Of a stretch of DNA of 64,000 bases, positions 36,035-46,790 are shown piece after piece; the stretch's first letter is position 1, and every line of letters begins with the position of its first letter. Position numbers and translations under genes: made by a program. This DNA comes from Enterobacter sp. Ag1 (GTDB lineage: Bacteria; Pseudomonadota; Gammaproteobacteria; Enterobacterales; Enterobacteriaceae): the NCBI GenBank assembly GCA_000277545.1, contig AKXM01000040.1, forward strand, positions 62,001-126,000. Direction: 5' to 3'. The notes under the pieces are model-generated. The model was given only the letters and a program-made list of their open reading frames with translations, searched no databases and was not told the origin of the DNA.

Positions 36035-36832
36035 ATGGAATGGTTTATGGTTTCCCCGCTGCTGCTGCTGGCGCTGTTTTTTGTCGCCATGCTGGCCGGG
36101 TTTATTGATGCCCTTGCAGGCGGCGGCGGGTTACTGACGGTCCCTGCTTTGCTGGCGGTAGGCATGTCTCCGGCTCAGGCCCTGGCAACCAACAAGCTAC
36201 AGGCCTGCGGCGGCTCGGTTTCAGCCTCTCTCTATTTCATTCGCCGCAAGGTGGTCAGCCTTGCCGATCAGAAGCTCAATATTCTGATGACCTTTATCGG
36301 CTCTACCTGCGGCGCATTGCTGGTGCAGCACGTGAAGTCCGATATTTTGCGCCAGATCCTGCCGCTGCTGATTATCGGCATCGGGCTCTATTTCCTGCTG
36401 ATGCCAAAGCTCGGGGAAGAAGACCGGCAGCGCCGCCTGCACGGTTTGCCGTTCGCGTTAATTGCCGGGGGCTGCGTCGGTTTTTATGATGGCTTCTTTG
36501 GCCCCGGCGCCGGGTCGTTTTACGCGCTGGCCTTTGTGACGCTTTGCGGCTTCAACCTCGCCAAATCCACCGCCCACGCGAAAGTCCTGAACGCCACCTC
36601 CAATCTTGGCGGGCTGCTGCTGTTTATCATCGGCGGCAAGGTGATTTGGGGCACCGGCTTTGTGATGATGGCCGGGCAATTTTTAGGGGCGAGGGCGGGT
36701 TCGCGCCTCGTCTTAAGTAAAGGGCAGCAGCTGATTCGCCCAATGATTGTCGTTGTTTCGGCGGTAATGAGCGCCAAGCTGCTGTATGACAGCCACGGAC
36801 CGGAAATTCTCCATTGGTTAGGGATAGCCTGA
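36035..36832 (+). CDS. yfcA: YfcA, TauE/SafE-family membrane protein
   Basis: 265-residue inner-membrane protein (E. coli 269) with about eight helices. The two DUF81 half-repeats show the paired patterns GFIDALAGGGGLLTVPALLAVG near the N-terminus and GFYDGFFGPGAGSFYALAFV in the second half. The family moves sulfur-containing or organic anions, but YfcA's substrate is unknown. It begins at the base after the mepA stop. Confidence 0.93.
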   Translation: MEWFMVSPLLLLALFFVAMLAGFIDALAGGGGLLTVPALLAVGMSPAQALATNKLQACGGSVSASLYFIRRKVVSLADQKLNILMTFIGSTCGALLVQHVKSDILRQILPLLIIGIGLYFLLMPKLGEEDRQRRLHGLPFALIAGGCVGFYDGFFGPGAGSFYALAFVTLCGFNLAKSTAHAKVLNATSNLGGLLLFIIGGKVIWGTGFVMMAGQFLGARAGSRLVLSKGQQLIRPMIVVVSAVMSAKLLYDSHGPEILHWLGIA

Positions 36833-36833
36833 A

Positions 36834-37397
36834 ATGAATGATGTCACTATGAGCAAACAACACCATTACCAGGAACTGATTGACGTGTTCGATAGCTGCT
36901 TCCTGGCAGAGTTTAATACCCGCTTGATCAAGGGCGATGACGAGCCTATTTATCTGCCTGCGGATGACGAATTGCCGTATAACCGCATCGTCTTCGCGCA
37001 CGGCTATTACGCCAGCGGAATGCATGAGATTTCCCACTGGTGCGTGGCGGGCGCAGAGCGCCGCAAGCTGGTGGACTTCGGTTACTGGTATTGCCCGGAC
37101 GGGCGAGACGCCGAAACCCAGGGCAAGTTCGAAGATGTGGAAGTGAAGCCGCAGGCGCTGGAGTGGATGCTCAGCACCGCCGCGGGCTTCCCGTTTAACG
37201 TCAGCTGCGACAACCTGAGCGGCGATTTTGAGCCTGACCGCATTGCGTTTCAGCGCCGGGTTCATGCCCAGGTTATGACTTATCTGAAAGACGGGATCCC
37301 CGAGCGCCCGGCTCGTTTGATTGACGCGCTAAGGGCGTATTATGGCACCCCTGCGCTCGAAGCCGGGCAGTTTGCCTGGCCAGAAGACCTAAACTAA
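36834..37397 (+). CDS. epmC: EpmC, elongation factor P hydroxylase
   Basis: Hydroxylates the beta-lysyl-lysine modification of EF-P made by EpmA and EpmB. The metal-binding motif is visible as GMHEISHWCVAG (HEXXH-like), and FGYWYCPDGRDAETQGKFEDVEVKPQALEWM matches the family. An internal ATG at 36849 would give 182 residues, exactly the E. coli length, so the true start may be there. Neither start has a strong Shine-Dalgarno sequence; I list the longer form (187 residues). It is one base after the yfcA stop. Confidence 0.93.
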   Translation: MNDVTMSKQHHYQELIDVFDSCFLAEFNTRLIKGDDEPIYLPADDELPYNRIVFAHGYYASGMHEISHWCVAGAERRKLVDFGYWYCPDGRDAETQGKFEDVEVKPQALEWMLSTAAGFPFNVSCDNLSGDFEPDRIAFQRRVHAQVMTYLKDGIPERPARLIDALRAYYGTPALEAGQFAWPEDLN

Positions 37398-37424
37398 AAA
37401 TCACCTGTATGAAGAGGATGTATG

Positions 37425-37700
37425 ATGATCGCGGAATTTGAGTCACGTATTTTGGCGTTGATTGATGAGATGGTGGAGCACGCCAGTGACGACGACCTGT
37501 TTGCCAGCGGTTATCTGCGTGGGCACCTGACTCTGGCGGTAGCCGAACTGGAAAACGGCGACGACCATACGCCAGACGCGCTGCATGTGGTGGTGAGCGA
37601 TAGCCTGCAAAAGGCGATTCAGGCCGGTGAGCTTTCGCCGCGCGACCAGGCGCTGGTGTTGGGCATGTGGGAAACGCTTTTCGAGAAGGCGAAGTTTTAA
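37425..37700 (+). CDS. yfcL: YfcL family protein
   Basis: A 91-residue soluble protein, nearly identical in pattern to E. coli YfcL ([43 protein letters not shown] at the N-terminus, broken here into its key blocks MIAEFES and [16 protein letters not shown]). Function unknown. Two successive ATGs exist (37422, 37425); the second gives the family start and better spacing from GAGG. The stop codon is followed at once by a palindromic repeat. Confidence 0.93.
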   Translation: MIAEFESRILALIDEMVEHASDDDLFASGYLRGHLTLAVAELENGDDHTPDALHVVVSDSLQKAIQAGELSPRDQALVLGMWETLFEKAKF

Positions 37701-37736
37701 CCCTCACCCTAACCCTCTCCCTAAAAGGGAGAGGGG
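37701..37736. repeat. Intergenic palindromic repeat, single unit (copy 2 of 5)
   Basis: CCCTCACCCTAACCCTCTCC, then a short spacer and GGGAGAGGGGA. It begins at the base after the yfcL stop codon, in the convergent yfcL-mnmC gap. The hairpin could act as a terminator. Confidence 0.9.
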
Positions 37737-37771
37737 ATAAAAGCGTTACAGAGAAGCTGATGAAGGGAAGA

Positions 37772-39772
37772 TCACTTCACCGCTTTTCCTTTCAATAGCT
37801 TCCTTACCCAAAGCCGATTCGGGTTTAGCGCCGCGAGCGTGACTGCATCCAGCGGAATAGGCTCTTCACTCATCTGCGCTGCCAGAATCTCAGAAGCCAG
37901 CGGCGCGCTACACAGCCCGCGTGAGCCCAATGCACCCAGCATATAAAGATTGTCGTAAACCGGTGCAGGCTCTGCGTTTGCACGATCCTCGGCCAGCCCG
38001 ATATATTGCTCAAGCGTGGCGTCATAATCTGGCACACTGCCCACCATTGGAAGGTGGTCGCGTGAAGCGCAGCGCACGCCGCAGCGGGCTTCGTTGGCTG
38101 AAACGTCCACTTCTTTTGCCCATTCGGCATTCGGCAGGCAGTCGAGCAGGCGCTGGCGATTATGCTGCTGATCTTCTGCATTCCAGGTCATTTCATCCCG
38201 GCCACGGTGATAGCTGGCGCCAATACAATGCTGCTGGTTGTGCGGGTTGACCGGCGTCAGATAGCCGTCGTAGCACAGCACCTGGCGGAGCTGGCTTAAT
38301 CCCGGCGTGGTAGGAATATGGCTGACCTGGCCGCCGACTGAATAAACAGGCAGGTTCTGAGTTTGAGAAAACCGACTTATTTGATGTCCGTTGGCCAGCA
38401 CGACGGCGGCATGCTGGGCGGTCTCCTGCTGAGCAAAATCTATCTTCCAGCCGCCATTCGCGGCCGTTAAGTCGGTCACCCGGTATCCATAATGAATCTT
38501 CAATCCTTGCTGTTCGGCTAGTGCAAGAGCGCCGGCGGTAAGCTGCGCCGGGTAGAGCCAGCCGCCCAGCGGATAGCTGATGCCACCGCACTGCGTTTCA
38601 ACGCCACAGGCTTCCGCCACCGTTTCAGCATCCACCGCCTTCGCCAGTAAGTCTGGCAGGTTCAGACCGAGCATCTGTTCGATTTTATGGGCGCTTTTTT
38701 CATCCCAGGCGAGCTGGGTTACGCCGCACCAGGCATGATCAAAAGTTACCGGAAGGGCATCGTACAGTCGGCGCGCGAAGGTGAATGCCGCCGGGAAAAA
38801 GGTGGTTAGCGCCGCATCATGCGCGGTTAGCAGCGGGTAAAGTGCGCCCTGACGGTTGCCGGATGCGCCCTGGGCTGGGGCTTCATCCTCGCAATACAGG
38901 GTGACCTTCCAGCCTCGACGCAGCAGCGCCAGGGCGAGCAGGGCGCTGGCAATGCCTCCGCCAATAATCGCGGTTTCACGTTCACTTGTGCCAGGGCGAG
39001 CGTACCAGGGTGCGCGGGCAGGAGTATCCACGGGCTGTTGTAGAGATCCAACTAGCATTTCGCGTTTGCGGCCAAACCCTTTGCTGCGTGTCACGGTGAA
39101 GCCCGCTTCAATTAAGCCACGGCGTACAAAGCCTGCGGAAGTAAAGGTCGCCAGCGTGCCCCCAGGGCGAGCCATGCGAACCATGGCCTGGAAGAGCTGC
39201 TGCGTCCACATATCCGGGTTTTTGGAGGGCGCGAAGCCATCCAGGAACCAGGCATCGACCTGCTGATTAAGGGTGTCATCTAACTGAGATATCAGCTCGT
39301 TAATATCGCCAAACCACAGGTCAAGCGTGATGCGGCCATTGTCCAGCAGCAGGCGGTGGCAGCCGGGAATCGGCAGCGGCCATTGTTGCTGAAGCTCGGT
39401 GGCGAAGCGACTGAGCTCCGGCCAGTGCTGATGGGCCAGCGCCAGATCGGCGGCGGTCAGGGGAAATTTTTCAAAACTGATAAAATGCAGCCGTTTTAAG
39501 CAGGCATCTTCACGTTTCACACAAAATTCATCGAACGCCTGCCATAAAGTCAAAAAGTTAAGGCCGGTACCAAACCCACTTTCTGCGACCACAAAAAGCG
39601 GTCTTTCGTGGGTTGCAAAGCGTTCAGGGAGATGGTTTCCGCCGAGGAAGACGTATCGCGTCTCTTCCAGTCCGTTATCGTTAGAGAAGTAAACGTCGTC
39701 AAAATCTCGGGATACAGGTGTACCTTCTTCGTTAAAACCGAGGTTGGCGGATTGTATAGGGGAATGTTTCAC
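37772..39772 (-). CDS. mnmC: MnmC, bifunctional tRNA U34 (mnm5s2U) biosynthesis enzyme
   Basis: Completes the 5-methylaminomethyl-2-thiouridine modification at wobble U34. 666 residues (E. coli 668). The N-terminal methyltransferase half shows [18 protein letters not shown] and [18 protein letters not shown]. The C-terminal FAD oxidoreductase half starts with [17 protein letters not shown] (about residue 263) and ends [17 protein letters not shown]. The GTG at 39772 gives [19 protein letters not shown], matching the GTG-started E. coli protein; the longer in-frame version is not supported. It is divergent from fabB. Confidence 0.96.
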   Translation of the reverse strand: MKHSPIQSANLGFNEEGTPVSRDFDDVYFSNDNGLEETRYVFLGGNHLPERFATHERPLFVVAESGFGTGLNFLTLWQAFDEFCVKREDACLKRLHFISFEKFPLTAADLALAHQHWPELSRFATELQQQWPLPIPGCHRLLLDNGRITLDLWFGDINELISQLDDTLNQQVDAWFLDGFAPSKNPDMWTQQLFQAMVRMARPGGTLATFTSAGFVRRGLIEAGFTVTRSKGFGRKREMLVGSLQQPVDTPARAPWYARPGTSERETAIIGGGIASALLALALLRRGWKVTLYCEDEAPAQGASGNRQGALYPLLTAHDAALTTFFPAAFTFARRLYDALPVTFDHAWCGVTQLAWDEKSAHKIEQMLGLNLPDLLAKAVDAETVAEACGVETQCGGISYPLGGWLYPAQLTAGALALAEQQGLKIHYGYRVTDLTAANGGWKIDFAQQETAQHAAVVLANGHQISRFSQTQNLPVYSVGGQVSHIPTTPGLSQLRQVLCYDGYLTPVNPHNQQHCIGASYHRGRDEMTWNAEDQQHNRQRLLDCLPNAEWAKEVDVSANEARCGVRCASRDHLPMVGSVPDYDATLEQYIGLAEDRANAEPAPVYDNLYMLGALGSRGLCSAPLASEILAAQMSEEPIPLDAVTLAALNPNRLWVRKLLKGKAVK

Positions 39773-39847
39773 GTAAGTTGCTCGTCTGACAGGCAGTGGC
39801 ACGATCATAACGGCGTGAGCGGAGCGGCGCAAATTTCCGCACAATTT

Positions 39848-39864
39848 GGCTGATCGGACTTGTT
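39848..39864. promoter_or_regulatory. FadR site upstream of fabB
   Basis: GGCTGATCGGACTTGTT matches the FadR consensus AACTGGTCNGACCNGTT at most defined positions (CTG-TC-GAC-GTT). It is 67 nt before the fabB start and adjacent to a FabR-like site. In E. coli, FadR activates fabB. Confidence 0.7.
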
Positions 39865-39883
39865 CGGCTTACAACTGTACGCT
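39865..39883. promoter_or_regulatory. FabR-like operator upstream of fabB
   Basis: CGGCTTACAACTGTACGCT is an imperfect palindrome closely resembling the FabR operator of E. coli fabB. It touches the FadR site at 39848-39864, the same side-by-side order known from E. coli. FabR represses when unsaturated acyl-CoA or acyl-ACP is high. Confidence 0.7.
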
Positions 39884-39930
39884 ATTGTGCGACACGAAAT
39901 CCTACATAGTGCAGTGAACGAGGTATTTGA

Positions 39931-41148
39931 ATGAAACGTGCAGTGATTACTGGCCTGGGCATTGTTTCCAGCATTGGTAATAACCAGCAGGAAGTCCTGG
40001 CATCTCTGCGAGAAGGACGCTCAGGGATCACTTTCTCGGAAGAGTTTAAAGACGCGGGAATGCGTAGCCACATCTGGGGTAACGTCAAGCTGGATACCAC
40101 TGGTTTGATTGACCGTAAAGTGGTTCGTTTCATGAACGATGCCTCTATCTATGCCTATCTCTCCATGCGTGAAGCGATTGCCGATGCGGGCCTGAGCGAA
40201 GAGGTTTACCAGAACAACCCACGCGTTGGTCTGATTGCCGGTTCCGGCGGCTCTTCTAAAGCGCAGGTCTTTGGTGCTGACGCCATGCGTAGCCCGCGTG
40301 GCCTGAAAGCCGTGGGTCCTTACGTGGTGACCAAAGCCATGGGCTCTGCGGTTTCCGCTTGCCTGGCAACGCCGTTCAAAATTCATGGGGTGAACTACTC
40401 CATCAGCTCCGCCTGTGCAACTTCCGCCCACTGTATCGGTAACGCGGTAGAGCAGATTCAGCTCGGTAAACAAGACATCGTCTTTGCCGGCGGCGGCGAA
40501 GAACTGGGCTGGGAAATGGCGTGTGAGTTTGATGCGATGGGCGCGCTGTCCACCAAGTACAACGAAACGCCAGAAAAAGCTTCCCGTACCTATGACGCGC
40601 ACCGCGACGGCTTCGTCATTGCAGGCGGCGGCGGTATGGTTGTGGTTGAAGAACTGGAGCACGCGCTGGCTCGTGGCGCACACATCTACGCTGAAATCGT
40701 TGGCTACGGCGCTACGTCTGACGGCGCAGACATGGTTGCCCCATCCGGTGAAGGCGCGGTGCGCTGCATGAAGATGGCGATGCACGGCGTTGATACCCCA
40801 ATCGACTACCTGAACTCCCACGGTACTTCTACTCCGGTAGGCGACGTGAAAGAGCTGGGTGCGATTCGTGAAGTGTTCGCCGATCGCAGCCCGGCGATCT
40901 CTGCGACCAAAGCCATGACCGGCCACTCTCTGGGCGCCGCGGGCGTACAGGAAGCCATCTATTCTCTGCTGATGCTTGAACACGGCTTCATCGCGCCAAG
41001 CATTAACGTGGAAGAGCTGGACGAACAGGCTGCTGGCCTGAACATCGTCACTAAAGCGACGGATGCAGCGCTGACCACCGTGATGTCCAACAGCTTCGGC
41101 TTCGGCGGCACTAACGCCACGCTGGTGATGCGTAAGCTGAACGCTTAA
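39931..41148 (+). CDS. fabB: FabB, 3-oxoacyl-ACP synthase I
   Basis: Condensing enzyme needed for unsaturated fatty acid synthesis. 405 residues (E. coli 406). The catalytic Cys lies in [14 protein letters not shown] (near residue 163), and the two His are in [12 protein letters not shown] and [14 protein letters not shown]. The glycine-rich C-terminus [14 protein letters not shown] is conserved. The start has ACGAGGTATTTGA before the ATG. Confidence 0.97.
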   Translation: MKRAVITGLGIVSSIGNNQQEVLASLREGRSGITFSEEFKDAGMRSHIWGNVKLDTTGLIDRKVVRFMNDASIYAYLSMREAIADAGLSEEVYQNNPRVGLIAGSGGSSKAQVFGADAMRSPRGLKAVGPYVVTKAMGSAVSACLATPFKIHGVNYSISSACATSAHCIGNAVEQIQLGKQDIVFAGGGEELGWEMACEFDAMGALSTKYNETPEKASRTYDAHRDGFVIAGGGGMVVVEELEHALARGAHIYAEIVGYGATSDGADMVAPSGEGAVRCMKMAMHGVDTPIDYLNSHGTSTPVGDVKELGAIREVFADRSPAISATKAMTGHSLGAAGVQEAIYSLLMLEHGFIAPSINVEELDEQAAGLNIVTKATDAALTTVMSNSFGFGGTNATLVMRKLNA

Positions 41149-41166
41149 TCGCCATAATCATTCGGA

Positions 41167-41197
41167 ATGGGGCACCTGCGGGGGCCCCATTTTTTTG
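41167..41197 (+). terminator. Terminator after fabB
   Basis: Stem ATGGGGC/GCCCCAT around a 10-nt loop, followed by a run of T. It starts 18 nt after the fabB stop. Confidence 0.85.
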
Positions 41198-41251
41198 CCC
41201 ATTGTTCAGCATTGACAGTCGGTTAACCGAAAGGCACTATGCATTCCCCTC

Positions 41252-41271
41252 CATTATCATTATTGATAATG
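41252..41271. promoter_or_regulatory. Perfect 8-bp inverted repeat upstream of yfcJ
   Basis: CATTATCA-TTAT-TGATAATG lies about 100 nt before the yfcJ start. It could be an operator. It loosely resembles Fur hexamers (GATAAT), but their order is not that of a classical Fur box. Confidence 0.35.
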
Positions 41272-41373
41272 CGTAAGCGTTTAACGTTAACCAACGCACC
41301 CTGTCATCTGAACACTCAGAGGAAAGGGCGCGGGGTAACTTGCGCCTTGCTCTGAATTTATGGAGTAAGCAGT

Positions 41374-42555
41374 ATGTCTGCAGTACCTGATTCCACTCTT
41401 AAAACGTCGAAATCGGCAAATACATCGCTTTTCAGAATTACCTTTGCGGTCTTTCTTACCTATATGACGGTGGGCCTGCCGCTGCCCGTTATCCCGCTTT
41501 TTGTTCACCAGCAGTTGGGCTACGGCAACATGATGGTTGGCGTGGCGGTGGGCATTCAGTTTCTCGCCACCGTATTGACCCGGGGTTACGCGGGGCGACT
41601 CGCCGACCAGATGGGCGCTAAACGCTCCGTCCTGCAAGGGATGTTTGCCTGCGGACTGGCGGGCGCTGCCTACCTGCTCGCTGCGCTATTGCCGGTAGAG
41701 CCAGCGGTGAAGTTTGCCTTGCTGATCGTTGGGCGGCTGATTCTTGGTTTTGGCGAAAGCCAACTGCTGACCGGCAACCTGACCTGGGGGTTGGGGCTGG
41801 TTGGCCCGGGGCGTTCGGGTAAGGTGATGTCCTGGAATGGGATGGCGATTTATGGCGCGCTGGCTGCCGGTGCACCGCTGGGGCTGATGCTTAACAGCCA
41901 GTGGGGTTTTGTGGCGCTGGGCGTGACAACCATTGCTTTGCCGCTGATTGGGCTGCTGTTTAACGGCACCGTGAAACCTGTTCCGGCCCATAAAGGCGAG
42001 CGGCCTTCGTTATTGACCGTGATCGGACTTATCTGGCAGCCGGGGCTGGGTCTCGCTCTGCAGGGCGTCGGCTTTGCGGTTATCGGCACCTTTGTTTCGC
42101 TCTATTTTGCCGCAAACGGCTGGGCCCATGCAGGCTTCACGTTGACGGCTTTTGGCGGCGCTTTTGTACTGGTGCGCGTGCTGTTTGGCTGGATGCCCGA
42201 TCGCTACGGCGGCGTGCGCGTGGCGCTGTTTTCCCTTGCGGTTGAAACCGTGGGTTTGCTGCTGCTCTGGCACGCGCCTGGAGCCTGGACCGCGCTGCTG
42301 GGTGCGGCGCTGACCGGCTGCGGTTGTTCGCTTATATTCCCCGCGCTTGGCGTTGAAGTGGTTAAGCGTGTTCCGCCTCAGGTGCGCGGCACGGCGCTGG
42401 GCGGCTATGCTGCTTTCCAGGATATTTCATACGGTGTGACCGGGCCGCTGACCGGAATTCTGGCAACGTCTATGGGCTATTCGTCGGTGTTTATGGCCGG
42501 GGCCGTTTCTGCGGTGCTGGGGATTGCCGTGACGCTGGTGGCGTTCAGGAAGTAG
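41374..42555 (+). CDS. yfcJ: YfcJ, MFS transporter
   Basis: Major-facilitator efflux-type protein of 393 residues (E. coli 392) with 12 expected helices. Visible motif A-like loop: [20 protein letters not shown] (about residues 70-89); [19 protein letters not shown] in helix 4 and the second-half loop [15 protein letters not shown] are conserved. The substrate is not established. A GGAGTAAGCAGT segment precedes the ATG. It is convergent with flk across a palindromic repeat. Confidence 0.92.
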   Translation: MSAVPDSTLKTSKSANTSLFRITFAVFLTYMTVGLPLPVIPLFVHQQLGYGNMMVGVAVGIQFLATVLTRGYAGRLADQMGAKRSVLQGMFACGLAGAAYLLAALLPVEPAVKFALLIVGRLILGFGESQLLTGNLTWGLGLVGPGRSGKVMSWNGMAIYGALAAGAPLGLMLNSQWGFVALGVTTIALPLIGLLFNGTVKPVPAHKGERPSLLTVIGLIWQPGLGLALQGVGFAVIGTFVSLYFAANGWAHAGFTLTAFGGAFVLVRVLFGWMPDRYGGVRVALFSLAVETVGLLLLWHAPGAWTALLGAALTGCGCSLIFPALGVEVVKRVPPQVRGTALGGYAAFQDISYGVTGPLTGILATSMGYSSVFMAGAVSAVLGIAVTLVAFRK

Positions 42556-42577
42556 GTTTGCTTGTTGCCCGTTTTTT

Positions 42578-42610
42578 CCCTCTCCTTTTGGGAGAGGGTT
42601 GGGGTGAGGA
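42578..42610. repeat. Intergenic palindromic repeat, single unit (copy 3 of 5)
   Basis: CCCTCTCCTTTTGGGAGAGG followed by GTTGGGGTGAGGA, the same unit as the right half of copy 1. It fills the gap between convergent yfcJ and flk, ending one base from the flk stop codon. Confidence 0.9.
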
Positions 42611-42611
42611 A

Positions 42612-43616
42612 CTAGATCACCAGCCAGAGCAAAATCACCACCACGACCAGCGCGATCAACGCCAGACCAGGCCTCGCGCTCAGCGTCTTTATCGGCTCGA
42701 TAATTGCGCTAAACATCGGGTTGTAGATCGGCTGAATATCACGCACTTCAATCGTAGTTGGCTGTCGCTCGGCGCGTTTTAAAAACACCTGATTGAGAAT
42801 GTCCTGTACCTGCGCGGTCGTCAGTATCGTTTGCGGCGTGGCCTGGAAGCGCTGCTGGCTGTAATCCACCATCTCTTTCCACTCCTGCGGCTCAAGCGGC
42901 TGCTTTAGGGCCGCCTGCACGCTGTGCAAAGTAGGCGCAGACTGCTGGCTCAGCGTTTGCCTTGCCTGGAGCCAGGTTGTCAACAAAGCAAAGTGCTTAG
43001 CCGGAATGAGTTCACCGGTTTTCACGCCGGACAGCTCCAGCATTGACTGCCAGATTTGTTTCCCGGACTCGCCCGTTGCCGCGGCGAGTTTGGTGACAAG
43101 CTGGTTCAGGCTGTTGTGCTCGGCGGGGAGCAGCGGGCGGTCGGTGGCCGGGCGCTGCTGCGGCTGAGGGATGGCGAGCTGGTTGTTTTGCAGCAGCGTC
43201 AGCACGGTTTTGAGCTGGTCCGGCGTGAGCTGGCTCAGCGCCGTCTGGCCAAACTGCTGGCGGATAAAGTCGCTCACCGCCTGGCGGTTATTGCCCTGGG
43301 GCAGCAAATCGCTCAGTTGCTGAATGATCTGACGCGTTGCTAGCGTGGTTTGCGCACTGGTCAGGCGCTGATTCAGGTTTTGCTCAGCGGCGGGGAAATG
43401 CCGAGACAGCAGCGGCGTCTCGCTTTTGAGTCCCAGATCGTGCTTAAGGCCCGCCCACACTTCAGCGCTCTGCTGTTGGCTAAGCGCAATGATCCGGGTG
43501 ATCAGGCGCTCCAGCACGGTACGTTGCTGGGTGGAAAGCGGCTGTTCGCCGGCGGCAGACGGTGCGGAGGGAGGTTCCCCCGGAGGACGCGGCGTGGCGC
43601 CCTGAATGGGTTGCAT
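42612..43616 (-). CDS. flk: Flk, flagellar assembly regulator (tail-anchored)
   Basis: 334 residues (E. coli 331). A Gln-rich cytoplasmic domain (TEROnly short motifs seen: LPQGNNRQAVSDFIRQQFGQ and ELSGVKTGELIPAKHFALL) is followed by a single C-terminal membrane helix (GLALIALVVVVILLWLVI) at the very end, the tail-anchor that characterises Flk. In Salmonella, Flk prevents premature secretion of FlgM during hook and ring assembly. There are no flagellar genes in this window. It is divergent from pdxB. Confidence 0.92.
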   Translation of the reverse strand: MQPIQGATPRPPGEPPSAPSAAGEQPLSTQQRTVLERLITRIIALSQQQSAEVWAGLKHDLGLKSETPLLSRHFPAAEQNLNQRLTSAQTTLATRQIIQQLSDLLPQGNNRQAVSDFIRQQFGQTALSQLTPDQLKTVLTLLQNNQLAIPQPQQRPATDRPLLPAEHNSLNQLVTKLAAATGESGKQIWQSMLELSGVKTGELIPAKHFALLTTWLQARQTLSQQSAPTLHSVQAALKQPLEPQEWKEMVDYSQQRFQATPQTILTTAQVQDILNQVFLKRAERQPTTIEVRDIQPIYNPMFSAIIEPIKTLSARPGLALIALVVVVILLWLVI

Positions 43617-43730
43617 TATTAAATGATCCTTAAGTGCGACAAAACATTCGCAAGTAGTTCGTTATGCCCGGACGTCAGATTATGGCACACTATCCGGCCT
43701 TATCTCGACGATTAACAGACAGGTACTCAG

Positions 43731-44867
43731 GTGAAAATCCTCGTTGATGAAAATATGCCCTATGCCCGCGAACTTTTCAGCCGCCTGGGCGAGGTGACTG
43801 CCGTGCCGGGACGTCCGATTCCGGTGGATGCGTTAACGGATGCTGACGCGTTAATGGTTCGTTCGGTCACCAAAGTGAATGCCGAACTGCTGGACGGTAA
43901 AGGGATCAAATTTGTCGGGACGGCCACGGCCGGAACCGATCACGTTGATGAAGCGTATTTGCAAAGTGCCGGGGTGGCTTTCTCTGCCGCTCCTGGATGC
44001 AACGCGATTGCCGTGGTTGAGTATGTGTTCTCCTCCTTATTGATGCTGGCCGAACGTGATGGTTTTGAGCTGAAAAACCGGACAGTCGGCATCGTCGGCG
44101 TGGGTAACGTTGGTTCCCGTCTTCAGGCGCGCCTGGAAGCCTGGGGCGTGCGCACCTTACTGTGCGACCCGCCGCGAGCCGATCGCGGTGATGAAGGCGA
44201 TTTCGTTTCGCTGGAAACGCTGGTGCAGGAAGCCGACGTCATCACCTTCCATACGCCACTGTTTAAATCCGGCGAGTATAAAACGCTGCATCTGGCGGAC
44301 GAGGCGCTGATTAGCCGCCTGAAGCCTGGCGCTATTCTGATTAATGCCTGTCGTGGCCCGGTAGTGGACAACAACGCATTGCTGAAATGCTTAAAAGCAG
44401 GGCAGAATCTCAGCGTTGTGCTGGACGTCTGGGAGCCGGAGCCGGATCTCAACGTCGAGTTGCTCGACAAGGTCGATATTGGCACGGCGCACATTGCGGG
44501 CTATACGCTTGAAGGTAAGGCTCGCGGTACTACTCAGGTCTTTGAAGCCTTTAGCGATTTTATCGGCCAGTCTCAGACAGTGGCGCTGGATTCACTTCTG
44601 CCTGCGCCGGAGTTTGGCCGCATCACGCTGGCAGGCCCGCTCGATCAGCCCACGCTCAAAAGACTGGTGCATCTGGTGTATGATGTTCGCCGCGACGACG
44701 CGCCGCTGCGAAAGGTAGCCGGTCAGCCTGGTGAATTCGACAAGCTGCGTAAGAACTACCTGGAGCGCCGCGAGTGGTCATCGCTGTATGTGCAGTGTGA
44801 CGATGCCGACGCGGCAGGCATGCTGCAAAAACTTGGCTTTAGCGCGGCACATCACCCGCTTCGCTGA
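43731..44867 (+). CDS. pdxB: PdxB, 4-phosphoerythronate dehydrogenase
   Basis: Pyridoxal-phosphate biosynthesis enzyme of 378 residues, the E. coli length. The D-2-hydroxyacid dehydrogenase fold shows the NAD motif [17 protein letters not shown] (about residues 121-137), [13 protein letters not shown] and [17 protein letters not shown]. The PdxB-specific C-terminal dimerisation domain ends [21 protein letters not shown] start, with CAGGTACTCAG before it, is chosen. usg follows 69 nt later. Confidence 0.96.
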   Translation: MKILVDENMPYARELFSRLGEVTAVPGRPIPVDALTDADALMVRSVTKVNAELLDGKGIKFVGTATAGTDHVDEAYLQSAGVAFSAAPGCNAIAVVEYVFSSLLMLAERDGFELKNRTVGIVGVGNVGSRLQARLEAWGVRTLLCDPPRADRGDEGDFVSLETLVQEADVITFHTPLFKSGEYKTLHLADEALISRLKPGAILINACRGPVVDNNALLKCLKAGQNLSVVLDVWEPEPDLNVELLDKVDIGTAHIAGYTLEGKARGTTQVFEAFSDFIGQSQTVALDSLLPAPEFGRITLAGPLDQPTLKRLVHLVYDVRRDDAPLRKVAGQPGEFDKLRKNYLERREWSSLYVQCDDADAAGMLQKLGFSAAHHPLR

Positions 44868-44936
44868 GCAATATCTTCTGGCTCCCTGGGGCGACGTCCT
44901 GGGGAGCATCTGTTCTATTTTCTGGAGTAAACCAAC

Positions 44937-45950
44937 ATGTCCGAAGGCTGGAATATTGCCATTTTAGGCGCCACCGGTGCCGTAGGCTCAGCTTTGCTTG
45001 AACTGCTTGCTGAACGTCAGTTCCCGGTTGGTGAATTGTATGTCCTGGCGCGCGGCGAGAGCGCTGGTGAAAATCTGCGTTATGAAGGCAAAACTATCCT
45101 GGTGCAGGACGCGGCAGAGTTCGACTGGACGCAGGCTCAGCTGGCGTTCTTCGTGGCGGGCGTTGAAGCCTCCGCTCGCTATGTGGAAGAAGCGACCAAC
45201 GCGGGCTGTCTGGTGATTGACTCAAGCGGTCTTTTCTCGCTGGAGCCGGACGTGCCGCTGGTTGTGCCGGATGTGAACCCGTTCGTGCTGAGCGATTACC
45301 GTAACCGTAATCTGGTGGCCGTGGCGGACAGCCTGACCAGCCAACTGCTGAGCGCTTTGAAACCGTTGATTGAGCAGGGTGGCCTGTCACGTATTCAGGT
45401 GACCAGCCTGCTGTCTGCTTCTGCGCGCGGCAAAGTGGCCGTAGACGCGCTGGCCGGGCAAAGCGCCCGTCTGCTGAACGGCATTCCTATTGATGAAGAA
45501 GACCTGTTTGGCCGCCAGCTGGCGTTCAACATGCTGCCGCTGGTGCCGGACGCCGAAGGCAGCGTGCGGGAAGAGCGTCGCCTGGTGAATGAAGTGCGTA
45601 AAGTGCTGCAGGACGATGGCTTAATGATCTCCGCCAGCCTTGTGCAGTCGCCGGTGTTCTATGGCCATGCCCAAATCGTCAACTTTGAAGCGCTGCGCCC
45701 GCTGGCGGCAGAAGAAGCCCGCGATGCGTTTGCTCAGGCAGAAGATATTGAGCTGTCTGAAGAGGGAGAATTCCCGACTCAGGTGGCGGATGCGTCCGGT
45801 AGCGGCCATCTTTCTATTGGCTGCGTACACAACGATTACGGTATGCCGGAGCAAATCCAGTTCTGGTCAGTCGCCGATAACGTTCGCTTTGGCGGCGCGC
45901 TGATGGCGATAAAAACCGCTGAGAAACTGGTGCAGGAGTATATGTACTGA
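44937..45950 (+). CDS. usg: Usg, aspartate-semialdehyde-dehydrogenase-like protein lacking the catalytic Cys
   Basis: 337 residues, as in E. coli Usg. The N-terminal NADP motif [20 protein letters not shown] is intact. In true aspartate-semialdehyde dehydrogenases a PNCST motif carries the nucleophilic Cys; here the aligned stretch reads [15 protein letters not shown] (residues 130-144), with Ser about 132 in place of Cys, so enzymatic activity is unlikely. E. coli Usg shares this, and its function is unknown. The stop overlaps the truA start by one base. Confidence 0.93.
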   Translation: MSEGWNIAILGATGAVGSALLELLAERQFPVGELYVLARGESAGENLRYEGKTILVQDAAEFDWTQAQLAFFVAGVEASARYVEEATNAGCLVIDSSGLFSLEPDVPLVVPDVNPFVLSDYRNRNLVAVADSLTSQLLSALKPLIEQGGLSRIQVTSLLSASARGKVAVDALAGQSARLLNGIPIDEEDLFGRQLAFNMLPLVPDAEGSVREERRLVNEVRKVLQDDGLMISASLVQSPVFYGHAQIVNFEALRPLAAEEARDAFAQAEDIELSEEGEFPTQVADASGSGHLSIGCVHNDYGMPEQIQFWSVADNVRFGGALMAIKTAEKLVQEYMY

Positions 45951-46765
45951 TGTCCGAAGTGCTAAGCGAAATTCCGCTTCATAAAATCGCGCTCGGCATT
46001 GAGTACGACGGCAGTAAATATTACGGCTGGCAGCGCCAAAACGAAGTGCGCAGCGTGCAGGAAAAGCTGGAAAAAGCGCTGTCTCAGGTGGCCAATGAGC
46101 CGATTAACGTGTTTTGCGCAGGGCGCACCGATGCGGGCGTTCACGCCACGGGCCAGGTAGTGCATTTTGAAACCAGCGCGGTGCGCAAAGATGCGGCCTG
46201 GACGATGGGCGTCAATACGAATTTGCCTGGTGACATCGCCGTGCGCTGGGTAAAAGATGTGCCGTCTGAGTTCCACGCCCGCTTTAGCGCCACGGCTCGC
46301 CGCTATCGCTACGTGATTTATAATCACCGCCTGCGTCCGGCCATTCTGCAGCAGGGCGTAACCCATTTTCATCTGCCTCTGGATGCGGATAAAATGCACC
46401 GCGCCGCGCAGAGCCTGCTGGGGGAAAATGACTTTACCTCGTTCCGTGCGGTGCAGTGCCAGTCCCGCACCCCGTGGCGCAATATGATGCACATTACGGT
46501 AAACCGCTACGGCGCTTACATCGTGGTGGACATTAAGGCCAACGCTTTTGTGCACCACATGGTGCGCAACATCGTCGGTAGCCTGATGGAAGTCGGCTGC
46601 GGTAACCAGGCTGAAACCTGGATGGCCGATCTGCTGGCAATGAAGGACCGCACTAAGGCCGCTGCCACCGCGAAGGCGGAAGGGCTGTACCTGGTGTCGG
46701 TGGATTACCCCGACCACTTTGCGCTGCCGCGTCTGCCGATGGGGCCGCTTTTTTTAGCCGATTGA
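45950..46765 (+). CDS. truA: TruA, tRNA pseudouridine(38-40) synthase
   Basis: Converts U38, U39 and U40 of the anticodon stem-loop to pseudouridine. 271 residues (E. coli 270). The catalytic Asp is in [19 protein letters not shown] (near residue 61). Other conserved blocks are [12 protein letters not shown] and [19 protein letters not shown]. It is translationally coupled to usg through TGATG. Confidence 0.97.
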   Translation: MSEVLSEIPLHKIALGIEYDGSKYYGWQRQNEVRSVQEKLEKALSQVANEPINVFCAGRTDAGVHATGQVVHFETSAVRKDAAWTMGVNTNLPGDIAVRWVKDVPSEFHARFSATARRYRYVIYNHRLRPAILQQGVTHFHLPLDADKMHRAAQSLLGENDFTSFRAVQCQSRTPWRNMMHITVNRYGAYIVVDIKANAFVHHMVRNIVGSLMEVGCGNQAETWMADLLAMKDRTKAAATAKAEGLYLVSVDYPDHFALPRLPMGPLFLAD

Positions 46766-46790
46766 TTGCTGCTTAAGAAAGGATACTTTG

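Noticed and set aside
40021-40983. Minus-strand open frame of 320 codons opposite fabB
   Set aside because: Shadow of a highly biased coding gene; no family resemblance.
41252-41271. Fur box upstream of yfcJ
   Set aside because: The inverted repeat has GATAAT-like hexamers but not in the order or spacing of the Fur consensus, so I list it only as an unassigned repeat.
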